A DNA stretch of 64,000 nucleotides. Origin: Luidia sarsii (taxonomy: Eukaryota; Echinodermata; Asteroidea; Paxillosida; Luidiidae). The notes under the pieces were generated by a model. It was not told the origin of the DNA. It saw only the letters and a program-made list of their open reading frames with translations, and searched no databases. The DNA is taken from NCBI GenBank assembly GCA_949987565.1, contig OX465109.1, positions 10,060,755 to 10,124,754 on the forward strand, given 5' to 3'. This document shows positions 21,915 to 33,936 of the stretch, piece by piece (the stretch's first letter is position 1; each line of letters opens with the position of its first letter). The position numbers and the translations under genes are program-made.

Positions 21915-23276
21915 ACACGAAGGAAGAAAGAACAGGGGAGGAGGAGTTGGAGGAGGAGGAGTTGGAGGAGGAGGGGGTTGGAGGAGGAGGAGGAGGAGTT
22001 GGAGGAGGAGGAGAGTTGGAGGAGTTGGAGGAGGAGTAAGGGGAGTTGGAGGAGGAGTTGGAGGAGGAGTAAGGGGAGTTGGAGGAGGACTAAGGGGAGT
22101 TGCAGGAGGAGGAAGGGGAGTTGGAGGAGGAAGGGGAGTTGGAAGAGGAGTTGGAGGAGGAAGGGGAGTTGGAGGAGGAGTTGGAGGAGGAAGAGGTGTT
22201 GGAGGAGGAAGAGGAGTTGGAAGAGGAGTTGGAGGAGGAAGGGGAGTTGGAGGAGGAGTTGGAGGAGGAAGAGGTGTTTGAGGAAGAAGGGGAGTGGAGG
22301 AGGAGTTGGAGGAGGAGTAAGGGGAGTTGGATGAGGAAGGGGAGTTGGAAGAGGAGTTGGAAGAGGAAGGGGAGTTGGAGGAGGAGTTGGAGGAGGAAGA
22401 GGAGTTGGAGGAGGAGTTGGAGGAGGAAGGGGAGTTGGAGAAGGAGTCGGAGGAGGAGTAAGGGGAGTTGGAGGAGGAGTTGGAGGAGGAAGGGGAGTTG
22501 GAGGAGGAGTCGGAGGAGGAGTTGGAGGAGGAAGAGGAGTTGGAGGAGGATTCGGAGGAGGAGTTGGTGGAGGATGAGGAGTTGGAAGAGGAGTTGGAGG
22601 AGGAAGGGGAGTTGGAGGAGGAGTTGGAGGAGGAAGGGAATTGGAAGGGGAGTTGGAGGAGGAAGGCGAGTTGGAGGAGTTAGAGGAGGAAGAGGAGTTG
22701 GAAGAGGAGTTGGAGGAGGAAGGGGAGATGGAGGAGGAGTTAGAGGAGGAAGGGGAGTTGGAGGAGGAGTTGGAGGAGGAAGAGGAGTTGGAGGAGGAGT
22801 TGGAGGAGGAAGGGGAGTTGGAGGAGGAGTCGGAGGAGGAGTAAGGGGAGTTGGAGGAGGAGTTGGAGGAGGAAGGGGAGTTGGAGGAGGAGTCGGAGGA
22901 GGAGTTGGAGGAGGAAGAGGAGTTGGAGGAGGATTCGGAGGAGGAGTTGGAGGAGGAAGAGGAGTTGGAAGAGGAGTTGGAGGAGGAAGGGGAGTTGGAG
23001 GAGGAGTTGGAGGAGGAAGGGAATTGGAAGGGGAGTTGGAGGAGGAAGGCGAGTTGGAGGAGTTAGAGGAGGAAGAGGAATTGGAAGAGGAGTTGGAGGA
23101 GGAAGGGGAGTTGGAGGAGGAGTTAGAGGAGGAAGAGGAGTTGGAAGAGGAGTTGGAGGAGGAACTTTGGGAGTTGGAGGAGGAGTTGGAGGAGGAAGGG
23201 GAGTTGGAGGAGGAGTCGGAGGAGGAGTAAGGGGAGTTGGAGGAGGAGTTGGAGGAGGAGGAGGAAGAAACCAAGA
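21915..23276 (+). repeat. GGAGGA-TT minisatellite with higher-order duplication
   Basis: Purine-rich array of GTTGGAGGAGGA-type 12-15 bp units. A block of about 383 bp is duplicated: GAGGATTCGG occurs at about 22548 and 22931, GGAGTAAGGGG at about 22457, 22840 and 23227. Glu/Gly/Arg frames are artefacts. Confidence 0.95.
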
Positions 23277-23748
23277 AATTGTCACCGTTCATGACGAAGT
23301 ATCGGGGGTTGGGGAATTTTGTTTGTTACGCAACCTACTTGCTGTCACTATATTTTCAAGAAAATAAGAATGTACAGTGCAGCGTTGTCCTCATTTATAT
23401 TTAAATTAGCAAGATCCAGTTTCAATGGGGGTGGGGGCTGTCATCTCCATGCGATGTAGGCATAATAGTAATGCATTCACGCGCTAGCTTTTATCTGGTT
23501 ACGTAAAACTTAGAATACGACGAACCACGCCACCCTTCCTTTTTTGATAAGCGGGCAGCGTATGTTTTTTTTACGCCGCAGGTCCCGCCGAACCAAACTC
23601 TATATTACCGCCCCTCCACGAGAAACTCCAACTGGCATCATGATCTCGCCACGCAGCACTACATGTGGTCTCTTTTCAAGCACGGATTTGCACTAATCCA
23701 GCGAAAAACCCATGGCTGCGGTGGCGGGCACGCCAAACCATGGCTATA
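23277..23748. other. No gene; transposon end fragment
   Basis: Around 23668-23720 the words TCTCTTTTCAAGCACGGATT and AGCGAAAAACCCATGGCTGC recur at 41145-41195 (inverted) and 41370-41425, marking another repeat family. Confidence 0.5.
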
Positions 23749-24207
23749 GGGTGCAGAACACAAAATCCATCCAAGATGGCTCCGCCGAGCTGATTATCAT
23801 AAAGTGTGTACCCACAACTTTTTTTAATAAGGGGTCTTTGGAGGCTAATTAACTGATACATTGTAGAACAAGTGAAGCTTAAGACAACCTGGGGGTTCAA
23901 TCTTCAATTTGGTATGTAATTTGGACCATATCTTGGCCCTATTCGGCTGTGGAAGTGGAGGGGTCCATCCCAAAATCCTTGCAGAAATTCGGCTTGGACG
24001 GCTACACATTTTGGGGGTGTTTTTTTCTGGGGGTAATTAGCAAAAAAGAGCACTAAAATTGAAAAGAATCTGAGAGACGAAGGTCCAAACTACAATTTTA
24101 AGTATAGCTACAAGAACTGAGAGACTTTTGGGCATTGGATAATTGGCTTTGAAAGTGAGTGTTTTTGTACAGTGTTCAATGGGAGCTCGATTTAGTGTTC
24201 TGCACCC
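23749..24207 (+). mobile_element. GGGTGCAG-ended element, single copy
   Basis: Complete copy with GGGTGCAGAACACAAAAT left end and CTGCACCC right end, very similar to 1987-2468, including the AAGATGGCTCCGCCGAGCTG segment. Confidence 0.8.
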
Positions 24208-24420
24208 CAAACCAAGAATCCGCCATGTGACCTTGGCGGTTGGGGGGGGGGTCAAGGGAATACGTCACTGTCTGCGTGTAAAGAAAGCAGGGGGTTGGTG
24301 GTCTCAAATCCAGCCCGCGCTTTCAGTAAGTTTCAATCACATAGTGACTGCTGCCAACACGTGGTGGAGTACACACTCCGACTTTATTCAAAACCTTGTG
24401 CATTTGCTCTACCGACAAAA
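24208..24420. other. Short unique gap
   Basis: Between the GGGTGCAG element and the GAGAAC array; nothing recognised. Confidence 0.35.
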
Positions 24421-25705
24421 TGGTCTGGCCCAATGAGAACGAGAACAATGAAAACGAAAACTAGAACGAGAACAATGAGACCGAGAACTAGAACGAGAAC
24501 AATGAGACCGAGAACTAGAACGAGAACGAGAACAATAAGAACACGAGAATAAGAACAAGAACGATGAGAACGATAACTAGAATGAGAACGAGAACAATAA
24601 GAACGAGAAAGAGAAAGAGAACGAGAACTTGAAAGAAAACGAGAACTAGAACGAGAACTAGAACGAGAACAATAAGAACGAGAACGAGAATACGAACGAG
24701 AACTAGAGTGAGAACAACGAGAACGAGAACTAGAACGAGAACAATGAGAACAACGAGAACAAGAACAATAAGAACGAGAACGATGAAAACGAGAACTAGA
24801 ATGAGAACAAGAACAATAAGAACACGAGAATAAGAACAAGAACGATGAGAACGAGAACTAGAATGAGAACAATAAGAACTAGAACGATGAAAACGAGAAC
24901 TAGAATGAGAACAAGAACAATAAGAACACGAGAATAAGAACAAGAACGATGAGAACGAGAACTAGAATGAGAACAATAAGAACTAGAACGAGAAAAATAA
25001 GAACGAGAACGAGACAGAGAACTAGAACGAGAACAATAAGAACAACGAGAACAAGAACAATAAGAACGAGAACGATGAAAACGAGAACGAGAACGAGAAC
25101 AATAAGAACAACGAGAACGAGAACAATAAGAAAGAGAACAAGAAAAATAAGAACGAGAACGATGAGAACGAGAACGAGAACGAGAACAATAAGAACAACG
25201 AGAACAAGAACAATAAGAACGAGAACGATGAAAACGAGAACGAGAACGAGAACAATAAGAACAACGAGAACGAGAACAATAAGAAAGAGAACAAGAAAAA
25301 TAAGAACGAGAACGATGAGAACGAGAACGAGAACGAGAACAATAAGAACAACGAGAACGAGAACAATAAGAACAACGAGAACAAGAACAATAAGAACGAG
25401 AACGATGAAAACGAGAACGAGAACGAGAACAATAAGAAAGAGAACAAGAAAAATAAGAACGAGAACGATGAGAACGAGAACGAGAACGAGAACAATAAGA
25501 ACAACGAGAACGAGAACAATAAGAAAGAGAACAAGAAAAATAAGAACGAGAACGATGAGAACGAGAACGAGAACGAGAACAATAAGAAAGAGAACAAGAA
25601 AAATAAGAACGAGAACGATGAGAACGAGAACGAGAACGAGAACAATAAGAAAGAGAACAAGAAAAATAAGAACGAGAACGATGAAAACGAGAACGAAAAC
25701 GAGTT
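24421..25705 (+). repeat. GAGAAC-rich satellite, irregular part
   Basis: Mixture of GAGAAC, AATAAGAAC and GATGAAAAC words, with roughly 110-120 bp higher-order repeats (AATAAGAAAGAGAACAAG recurring at about 25129, 25278, 25430, 25516, 25581 and 25646). Reading frames are artefacts. Confidence 0.95.
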
Positions 25706-26338
25706 CAACGAGAACAACGAGAACAACGAGAACAACGAGAACAACGAGAACAACGAGAACAACGAGAACAACGAGAACAACGAGAACGACGAGAACAACG
25801 AGAACAACGAGAACGACGAGAACGACGAGAACAACGAGAACAACGAGAACAACGAGAACAACGAGAACAACGAGAACGACGAGAACGACGAGAACAACGA
25901 GAACAACGAGAACAACGAGAACAACGAGAACAACGAGAACAACGAGAACAACGAGAACGACGAGAACGACGAGAACAACGAGAACAACGAGAACAACGAG
26001 AACAACGAGAACAACGAGAACGACGAGAACAACGAGAACAACGAGAACAACGAGAACAACGAGAACAACGAGAACAACGAGAACAACGAGAACAACGAGA
26101 ACAACGAGAACAACGAGAACAACGAGAACAACGAGAACAACGAGAACAACGAGAACAACGAGAACAACGAGAACAACGAGAACAACGAGAACAACGAGAA
26201 CAACGAGAACAACGAGAACAACGAGAACGACGAGAACGACGAGAACAACGAGAACAACGAGAACAACGAGAACAACGAGAACAACGAGAACAACGAGAAC
26301 AACGAGAACAACGAGAACAACGAGAACAACGAGAACGA
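25706..26338 (+). repeat. (AACAACGAG)n 9-bp satellite, about 70 units
   Basis: Near-perfect 9-bp array; AACGACGAG variants occur in spaced singletons and pairs, implying copying of small blocks. A multiple of three, so it reads as long Arg-Thr-Thr or Leu-Val-Val frames that should not be annotated as genes. Confidence 0.97.
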
Positions 26339-26930
26339 CTAACACAAACAGTCATTAATGTGTTTAAAAATCGGTTCGCGTAAAAAAGCACACATCAGAA
26401 AAAAATACATAATAAAACTTGAATAACAATAATTATTTGTGGCTGAGGCTACGCCAGCGCCAGACTGAGCAACACACGTGATCAAATTCTACAGGGCGGA
26501 GAAATCCTACATTACATAAATTATTAAGATGTTTATAAGTGGATTGGATAAACACTATTTTCTAGTAATAGATGCTTTTGTATTAAAAAATATATATAAA
26601 CATGACCCTATCCTTGTCTTTATATCTGGACCAAGTTTCACTGAGCCGCAAAAGCGTGAAAATCTGCTGAGCATTCCAAACCGCACGGTGCTTTGGACTT
26701 TGGTATTCCACTTTTTTTTTACCGAGCACGAAACGAGAGTTTTGGCTAGACAAGGGGGATATTGTCTCTCATGACATTATGTGCTTGAAATTCTGACACT
26801 CACGCGGCTCAATGGAGCTCAATTGGCCCCTAGAATTTACTAACAAGTTGCTAAGCACACACATGTTGGTGCTGCAGTAGTTATCATACCACAGCGTTAT
26901 CCTACCCCTCTTAAATCGTAACCGTTCTTA
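26339..26930. other. No gene; MITE fragment
   Basis: AT-rich; a piece of the GGGCCCAATTTCA family at 26620-26700. No exon. Confidence 0.4.
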
Positions 26931-27830
26931 TCTTCATCTCATTTTCCTTCTCTTCATCCACCTCCTCTTCTACTCGTCGTTTTCTTCCTCATTTCCACCT
27001 TCTTAGCGTCCCCATCCTCATCACCTTCCCTATCTTTCCCCACCCTCTCATCTTCTTCGTCTTTGTCTCCTTCCTCCATATCATTTTCGTCACCATCCCC
27101 ATCATCCCTCGTCCCCTCTTTTCCCGACACTATTCCCCATTTTTATCTCCAACATCATCATCATTATCATCACAACATCAGCGTATTCTGTCTTGCATCT
27201 CATCGTTTCCTCCTCATCTTCCCCATTCTCCTCATCTTTCTCCATCACCATTATTCCAATCCACGTTCTTAATGTCACCATCATTGATCACATCCTTTCC
27301 CTCTTCGGCATCCTTCACATCCTCATCATCCCCAACAGCCTCAGTATCCCATCCTCCTCATCCTCTTAATGATCAACATCATCCTCATCAGCATCCTCTC
27401 CCTCGTCCCCATACCCTCATTATCTCATCCTCCTCAACATTATCCTCCTCATCTCCCTCATCTTCATCATCTTCCTCATCCTCATCATCCTACTCCCCCT
27501 CATCATCATCTCCATTATCTCCTCATCCTCATCATCCTACTCCCCCTCATCATCATCTCCATTATCTCCTCATCCTCATCATCCTACTCCCCCTCATCAT
27601 CATCTCCATTATCTCCTCATCCTCATCATCCTACTCCCCCTCATCATCATCTCCATTATCTCCTCATCCTCATCATCCTACTCCCCCTCATCATCATCAC
27701 CATTATCTCCTCATCCTCATCATCCTACTCCCCCTCATCATCATCTCCATTATCTCCTCATCCTCATCATCCTACTCCCCCTCATCATCATCTCCATTAT
27801 CTCCACCGCCACCATTTCTACTCTCATTGA
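26931..27830 (+). repeat. Pyrimidine-rich TCC/TCA repeat with a 47-bp minisatellite
   Basis: 27457-27805 holds about seven near-identical 47-bp units (ATCATCCTACTCCCCCTCAT core, spacing 47 bp), preceded by degenerate TCATCC sequence. Ser/Pro/His frames are artefacts. Confidence 0.92.
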
Positions 27831-28334
27831 GCAGCAATGAGATTGAGGTAAAATGCAAAACCCACCACAACAAAATAATCTACTAATAATAATAATCTTC
27901 ACAAACTCTCTTCGGAAAATTGCCTGCTGACTGAAAAGCCAAATAATAATTTCTAACCAAACAAAATAAATAAAAACAATTACAAAGGAGACCAGCTCCT
28001 AATCATTACAATAGCAAAAATGCCACAGAACTGTCTACAATAGTCCGCAGACCACAACAGTCCACTGTCAATATTGTCATAATCGCTACATTATCATTTT
28101 ATGCACATTGCACAGCAAGTACTTTATCACTGCCCTGAACAATTTCACTGGCAAAGGCGTGTTTCAACTTTGCTTTTCGTTTATAACATCAATTTTGAGA
28201 AACGGCACTGAAAACCATGGACTGGACCGGGAGTTGAACACGAGGCTTCTGGTTTTGCCGTAGCGGTGGTCTTTCCCCAGCAACGATCAAAGTGGACCTT
28301 TTCAGAAGGCCACAATCCAAGGGCTGAAGGGGTA
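27831..28334. other. Downstream of gene B
   Basis: AT-rich, with a family 2 SINE fragment at 28219-28262. No clear poly(A) signal for gene B was found on the minus strand. Confidence 0.4.
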
Positions 28335-30371
28335 TCAGCGACGGGAATTCTGGGAGAGTGTGTCCAGCAGCTTTTGCCAGTGATCGCTAGGAATCTGCCC
28401 CTCCTCGCACTCCAGCGCCGTCACGGTCCGAAACACGTCCGGCACGGGGCAGCGCCTGAGCTTGACGGGCACCACGAAGTCCCCACGCCGCCTGCTCGTC
28501 TCAAAGGCGGCGTGGTCGACGAAGAGCGAGTCCCACTCCGTCCCCTCCTCGGCCGCACGGCCAACCCCGGCCCCCGGACGGCTGGGAGTCAGCACCAACA
28601 GGCACCGGTGGCTCTCCCCCAGGCAGCGCAGGATGTCCTGATGCTTACTGCTGCCCGGCACGAAGTCCCGCCGAGGTATGCAGCCGGTCAGCCCGTGCTG
28701 GGACTCCAGCTTGTGGACCAGGGCCACGGCCCAGCGGGCGTCTCTCTCGGCGTGCCAGACCAGGAAGTCGTAGCGGTACCGGCTCGCCCGCGCATCGGCG
28801 CGCTCCTCGGGCGGGCTGAGCTCGGAGGCCCGCCTATTGGAGGAGGCCGACCAGAAGTGGTAGTCCCTCAGGATGCGGACGAAGCCCGGCCTCTCCTCGG
28901 TGCTGTAGTGGTCGAAGTCGTCGCTGAAGTAGTCCCCCTGCTCGTCCTCGTCCAGCGGCGTCTCCAGGAGCTTCAGACGCACATCCCTGGCCTGCTCCAG
29001 CAGCAGCCGGTAGCCTTCCAGCTGACCTTTGGCCTTCAGGCAGCGGGCCCAGCGCCTGCGGGTCAGCACCGGGTCGAAGTAGTCTTCCTGCTTGCTGCGG
29101 GTAGCCTGCTCGAACTTCCACAGGGCCTTGTCTGTCTCGCCCAGGAGGAAGTAGACGTGGCCCAGGTCCGAGTAGTCGGCGTGGAACTCCTTCAGCAGGA
29201 GCGCCTGCTCGAAGTCCCGGGCGGCCTCCAGCAGCCAGCCCCGGGCCTCGTCCGTCCGTCCCCGCTCCTCGTCCGCCCTCTCGTACATGGCCAGGTGCAT
29301 GAGTGCTCGGTGCCGATGACCGAACTGGGACCGACACGCGGCCAGGGACTTGTCCAGCAGCGCCTTGGCCTCGGAGAAGAGGCCCAGCTTGACGTACTCC
29401 GACCCGACCCGCCGGGCCACGATGGGGTGGTCCCCGTGGACGTCCAGCCCATTCGCGTAGCACTCGGCCGCCGACAGTCGCCGGACGTCCTCGTTGTCGG
29501 GGAAGGCCTGGTCGAGGCTCCTCCGCTCGGGGTCGTGGTTGACCAGGATCCCCAGGAAGACCCAGGACAGGGCCCGGTAGTCTCTGCAGGTGCTCGTCCG
29601 AATCACATCCAGAAAGATCCGACTGGTCTTGATGAATCCCTTCTGGATCCTCTCCTCCGAGTAGCATTCAGATCGAGGAGGAGGAGGAGTGGGGCTCGGG
29701 TCGTCCATCTCAGCACTGGCCAGGTTGCGAAGATACAACATCTGGACGTCCCGTCGGTACAGGGCCAGCGCGTAGTCGAAAGACCACTCGGCGGCGTGCG
29801 GGCTGCTGCACTTTTTGCCGATGGTGGCCGCCCGCTCCACGTAGCGCATGTAGCGGAAGCAGCGCTTGGACTGCTCGAAGTAGCGGATGGCGTGGGCCCG
29901 GTCGGCGTAGGCCCGAGCCCTCTCCTCGTAGCTGGGGCCCTGGATCAAGCCTTCCAGCCGGTCCCTGAACCGCCGGGCCTCCTTCATCTGGAAGAGCCCC
30001 TCCTGGATATGGGCCAGGTTGCCCAGGGCGTTGATGTTGGCCGGGTCCTTGGCCAACACTTCCATGAACTTCTCGAGCGCCTCGTTGTCCTCATTCAGGT
30101 GGAAGGCGATGAAGCCCTGCAGGTTGCGGATGGCCGTGTAGTAGGTGGGCCGGTCCTGAAAGTCCCACTCCTCCTTGGCCAGGATGTCCCTCTCCCGGCT
30201 GAGCGTCTTGCGGTCCAACACGGCCACGGACCGCAGCTCGGGCCAGGTCAGGTGGCAGCCGAAAGAGAGCGAGGCCTGGCCGTCCGCCATGGCGGCCGGG
30301 CACGTTTCGGTCGTGTCCCGGACCCGGCTCTCCTGCGGCTGCCCGTCACTGTACGGATACAGGGTGCCCAT
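28335..30371 (-). CDS. Gene B: intronless IFIT-like TPR protein with C-terminal TIR domain (678 aa; 651 from inner start)
   Basis: Single GC-rich frame on the minus strand, paralogue of gene A in inverted orientation about 15 kb away. The longest frame starts at 30371 in a weak context; an inner ATG at 30290 (GCCGCCATGG) is a better Kozak start and gives 651 residues, matching gene A, so I suspect it is the true start. It has CHLTW shortly after that start, TPR-like helices, the same Pro-rich linker (DPSPTPPPP), an acidic linker, then a TIR domain over roughly the last 147 residues with box 1 YDFLVWHAERD and box 2 RRDFVPG. The position four after the TIR Trp (W613) is Phe617 instead of Glu, as in gene A. 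Parts are almost identical to gene A at the DNA level while others differ at many synonymous sites. The stop lies at 28335-28337. Function inferred: innate-immune TPR-TIR protein lacking the usual TIR catalytic residue. Confidence 0.9.
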   Translation of the reverse strand: MGTLYPYSDGQPQESRVRDTTETCPAAMADGQASLSFGCHLTWPELRSVAVLDRKTLSRERDILAKEEWDFQDRPTYYTAIRNLQGFIAFHLNEDNEALEKFMEVLAKDPANINALGNLAHIQEGLFQMKEARRFRDRLEGLIQGPSYEERARAYADRAHAIRYFEQSKRCFRYMRYVERAATIGKKCSSPHAAEWSFDYALALYRRDVQMLYLRNLASAEMDDPSPTPPPPRSECYSEERIQKGFIKTSRIFLDVIRTSTCRDYRALSWVFLGILVNHDPERRSLDQAFPDNEDVRRLSAAECYANGLDVHGDHPIVARRVGSEYVKLGLFSEAKALLDKSLAACRSQFGHRHRALMHLAMYERADEERGRTDEARGWLLEAARDFEQALLLKEFHADYSDLGHVYFLLGETDKALWKFEQATRSKQEDYFDPVLTRRRWARCLKAKGQLEGYRLLLEQARDVRLKLLETPLDEDEQGDYFSDDFDHYSTEERPGFVRILRDYHFWSASSNRRASELSPPEERADARASRYRYDFLVWHAERDARWAVALVHKLESQHGLTGCIPRRDFVPGSSKHQDILRCLGESHRCLLVLTPSRPGAGVGRAAEEGTEWDSLFVDHAAFETSRRRGDFVVPVKLRRCPVPDVFRTVTALECEEGQIPSDHWQKLLDTLSQNSRR

Positions 30372-30844
30372 GTGGGGGGAGAGAGGCTAGCTCACGGAGG
30401 CGAGCGTGCCGCGGTGCCTCCTGCCGCAGGGCGGGCGAGGGGCCCGCCCTTCGGCTGGGTGTGGGCGCGTCCCGCCGCCGCCGTTCGCAAGCGACCACCG
30501 CACCGGTCCTGGTTGAACCAGCCGGGGCGTATATGCCTACGGACCACGTGCGAACCCCTAATACGACGCGTCCAGCAGGTCAGCGGTCAGCAGACACGAT
30601 CACTCAGACAAAATGACGATATTTTTGCAATTGAGCATCGCGGCACACAACGGTGGTCTTCTTTTCTGCTCAGCACGAACCAAACGGCGCTCCGTATTTA
30701 AACACCAATTTCCACTTGCTATACAGACGATAAGCATTCCAGTGTGGACCACCAGTATAATCCAGAAGTTCCCTCCAACACGATCTGTGCAAACGAATCC
30801 ACTTTAGTTTAACTGACGACTCGCAACGGAGATCAGATCACATA
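30372..30844. other. Upstream of gene B
   Basis: GC-rich to about 30560, then mixed. A TTTAAATA word (minus strand, about 30694-30702) could be a weak TATA element 325 bp before the longest-frame ATG. Confidence 0.35.
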
Positions 30845-30910
30845 GTACATGTATGTACCATGCATGTACTGTACGTGTACAGTATAATGTACATGTAGTA
30901 CATGTATGTA
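30845..30910. promoter_or_regulatory. GTACATGTAC palindrome cluster upstream of gene B
   Basis: Overlapping ACATGTATGTAC, TGTACTGTACGTGTACAG and GTACATGTAGTACATG words about 475-540 bp upstream of the gene B ATG. Comparable to the cluster before gene A. Confidence 0.35.
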
Positions 30911-32531
30911 AGCACACGACAGAATGAGTCACACCCGAAAGGCATATCTCGCTCTAGGGGCCGCACTGACGAATGAGTCCTGTATGTTCCAAGTGCTGAT
31001 TATTATCCAAGGGCAGTACAGCGAGTCACACAGCCGCACACGAACAAAAAACCCTGCAGATCCCTCGCGTGAACAGCTCTACGTGTCGGGCACGAGGCTC
31101 AGGCCCGCCCTGCAGTCACCCGATATGGTCGAAAGTCAGCCTCTCACTTTCTGTCTTCACCAGATCAAAAAGTGAAAGTTCCTTCCTCCAGATGTACCGC
31201 CCAAACAGAGGGCACACACAGACAAGAGGCGACTTTACGACGCCCCCTCGCCCTATGGTCCAACGTGTCGCACTGGTACCTCGCCGAGGAGACGTTGGCC
31301 GTTTGAAACCCGGGGGAACCACTCCCCACGAAGCCGCATGATTGCGAGGGTTATCATGGGTGCAAACGTTGAATTTATTAACCGCCGTCTTCGTTGAAGT
31401 GCTCACTGTGCGAGCCAACGCTGCAAGCCTGCGACCAGCGATGCATCGATTGTTGGCACAAGGGTTTAACCGATGCACGTCGCCGCAGACAGCTCACAGT
31501 CCCTACTCCAAAGCGATGAGTAGTGTCGGTCACGTGAGGGGGGGGGTGGTTACTGGCCGGGGACTTTCCACATTGATTGCGCAGTGCATAATTCCATGCA
31601 CTATACAGTAAAGTAATGTATGTTCAATTCTTTTCTATCGTTCTATGGAAAGTCCGGACAGCGCTGCACACAAACGCGAGCCCGCGGAACACACTGTAAT
31701 CAAGGAGGCCTCCGTGATGTACAGTATGGTGTGCATGTACAAAAATGTACTGTGTTCTAGTACAATATGATCAGTCATGCCCTATGATTGGGAGCGCATG
31801 ACATAAGGTAGGCTGGTAGCGGGCGCGAATGTTCAGGCGACCGCAGACGCGAGTGACGTCAGAGCGCCCGACCGAAACGGTCGTTTATTTTTAGAGCTCT
31901 CTATATGGACGGGACCCAGTGCATCAGACATCCAGTGCTAACGCTGCTCAGGCCCGGGTGCGACTCAAGCTGGACATAGAAAAGACCCCCATACCCTACT
32001 CTCATTACATACGTACCAATGCGGTGTTTTAAAGGGTCTGTGCAAAAAAAGAGTTATTACTGAATTCCATGCTACGGCACTGTTTTGCAATGTTCCTAAC
32101 TGCTTTTGACACTTATTCTGGGTGTGTATTTGCAATAATTCAGTTTTTGTTTAGGCTGATTAGAATTTCAATATTCATATTCAAATTTGTGATGTCATCA
32201 CAGGATCATGCAACAGCTAGAAAGTACAAATATTTCTGGTTTTTCCTGCAGACCTATCCCTAAACCTGTTGATCTACTGCCAATCATAATCATTTAGTGA
32301 ATGCGTTTTTCATCAAACCTAATCCAGAGGGTGTCACCGAGTCCGTTAATCAATAAACAGAGTTAAATGATGGAGGAAATGCACTCAAAATAAAGGAAAC
32401 AAACCAAAAGTAAAGTTCAATTCCTATACGTATATTATCACTTCCGATCTATATATAATATTTATAATTCGTTTTGATTACACTTTAGATTTAATTTACT
32501 TGATTCGGATTTTAAAATCCACCACTTAACT
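30911..32531. other. No gene recognised
   Basis: Mixed sequence with further GTAC words at 31720-31770 and a TGACGTCA-like TGACGTCAG at 31854. An AAAGGGTCTGTGCAA transposon end is at about 32034. Confidence 0.35.
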
Positions 32532-32735
32532 CAGTGAGTCGGCCTTTAACCCAGTCAGGAACTTCCCGCCACACTTCAACCATTACACGTATAGCAATAC
32601 TGGCAATACTTCTGCCCTTCGTGGCTTCAGTGAGTCGGCCTTCGGCTCATTCGGGATTTACCCGCCACACTTCAAAATAACATAAAAACAACACTAATAA
32701 TAATACTTCTGCCCTTCGTGGCTACGGTGAGTCGG
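32532..32735 (+). repeat. Two tandem 98-bp units and a partial third
   Basis: GTGAGTCGGCC ... CCGCCACACTTCAA ... CTTCTGCCCTTCGTGGCT repeats with a period of about 98 bp. Confidence 0.75.
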
Positions 32736-33415
32736 CTTGCATCGACTCCGTCCAGAACGCCTGGCACAAAGCTCTGTCGGTATAGCCGTCCTTCTTCTCT
32801 GGGATAGCGTAACAGTCTGCTCCCACCGCAGCAATTACACAGGAGGACTTCAGGACCCCAAGGGTACGGCCATGGTTATTTCCAATGCATGGGCTCGGTC
32901 GTCGTGTCCAGGCTGAGTGCTGCCAAATGTTTGTTTGGGGGACCAAAATTGAGGGATCGGGCTTGGCAAACGTTTTCAGAAGCCGATCAGCTCGTACCGG
33001 GACTGCAATTCGCCGGTCGATCCTCACCTGCTGTGTCAGGGACCTCACGGAAGTTGGTACTGGTCACACTAGCACTCTCTCAATCACACCATGGACCTCA
33101 CAGATCGGAACCCAAGTGAGTTGTGTCTCATACACCTATTCAACTCCCAATTCAACAATAACAGGACATTCCTTAAACAGCCGGACATTTAAACAACAAT
33201 AACATGACCGGGTTTCGGACAATAACCATGGCCGGTGAATTTACATAATGCCTAGGAAACGAAAAGCGCGTCCTACGATCGCCGACTAAGCATACACTTG
33301 GCTACGATGACAGCGCGCGAAAGTCAAAACAGGAGTTGGCGCGCTGGAGTAACCCATGCTATGGTTAGGGGTGTTTTGCTAAAATAAAAAGAATAAAAAC
33401 AACGACTAATTCTGA
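32736..33415. other. No gene supported
   Basis: A 108-codon minus-strand frame (32722-33048) has mixed composition but no motif I recognise; possibly a decayed retroelement piece. Left unannotated. Confidence 0.3.
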
Positions 33416-33663
33416 CAGAGGGACTAATTTGCAGTTTGAAAGTTAATGTTTTTCTTACGATTTTTTAAGTGCTGGCTCCTGACATGACCTTACAATAGCG
33501 CCCTCATTTTTATAAGGATATCATGTTAAAGGTAAACAACATGATCAATTTCTGACTCCACTAAGAAAGAGAAGCTTGCTAATTTGTTTGCACGCTTCAG
33601 ATCCTATCGATGATAGCGGAAAATGAGCTTGAAATTGTGATATTTATCGCAGAGACCCTTTAA
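33416..33663 (+). repeat. Dispersed repeat, pair of 62264-62478
   Basis: Shares GAAAGTTAATGTTTTTCTTA, ACAATAGCGCCCTCATTT, GAAAATGAGCTTGAA and AGACCCTTTAA with 62264-62478. Confidence 0.72.
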
Positions 33664-33936
33664 GGTCGAAAGTGATATCTGCAAAGACCCGGGTGAGGCT
33701 TGGGGTGTTATACAATGTATGGGCTTGCGTCAGACCAATCGTGGAGGAATAAGACCAATGGAGGTATAAGGCGAGCCAGACCCTGGAATTCACAGGCTGT
33801 GGTTTGTGGTGGAAAGGGGAAATGTGAAATTCTCAGTGGTTGTTTGTTCAGCGCGGAGAATTCAACAGGGAAACCCACGTTCCAAGGCTCAGTTTCCGAA
33901 TAGCTGTGAGTGTGACGTTGTTGTCTTCATGGGGGG

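Noticed and set aside
24384..26358. Very long Arg-Thr-Thr, Leu-Val-Val and Ser-Arg-Cys frames
   Set aside because: Translations of the 9-bp AACAACGAG satellite, stop-free because the unit is a multiple of three.
32722..33048. 108-codon minus-strand frame with normal composition
   Set aside because: No motif recognised and no flanking splice or element context; could be a decayed retroelement but unsupported.
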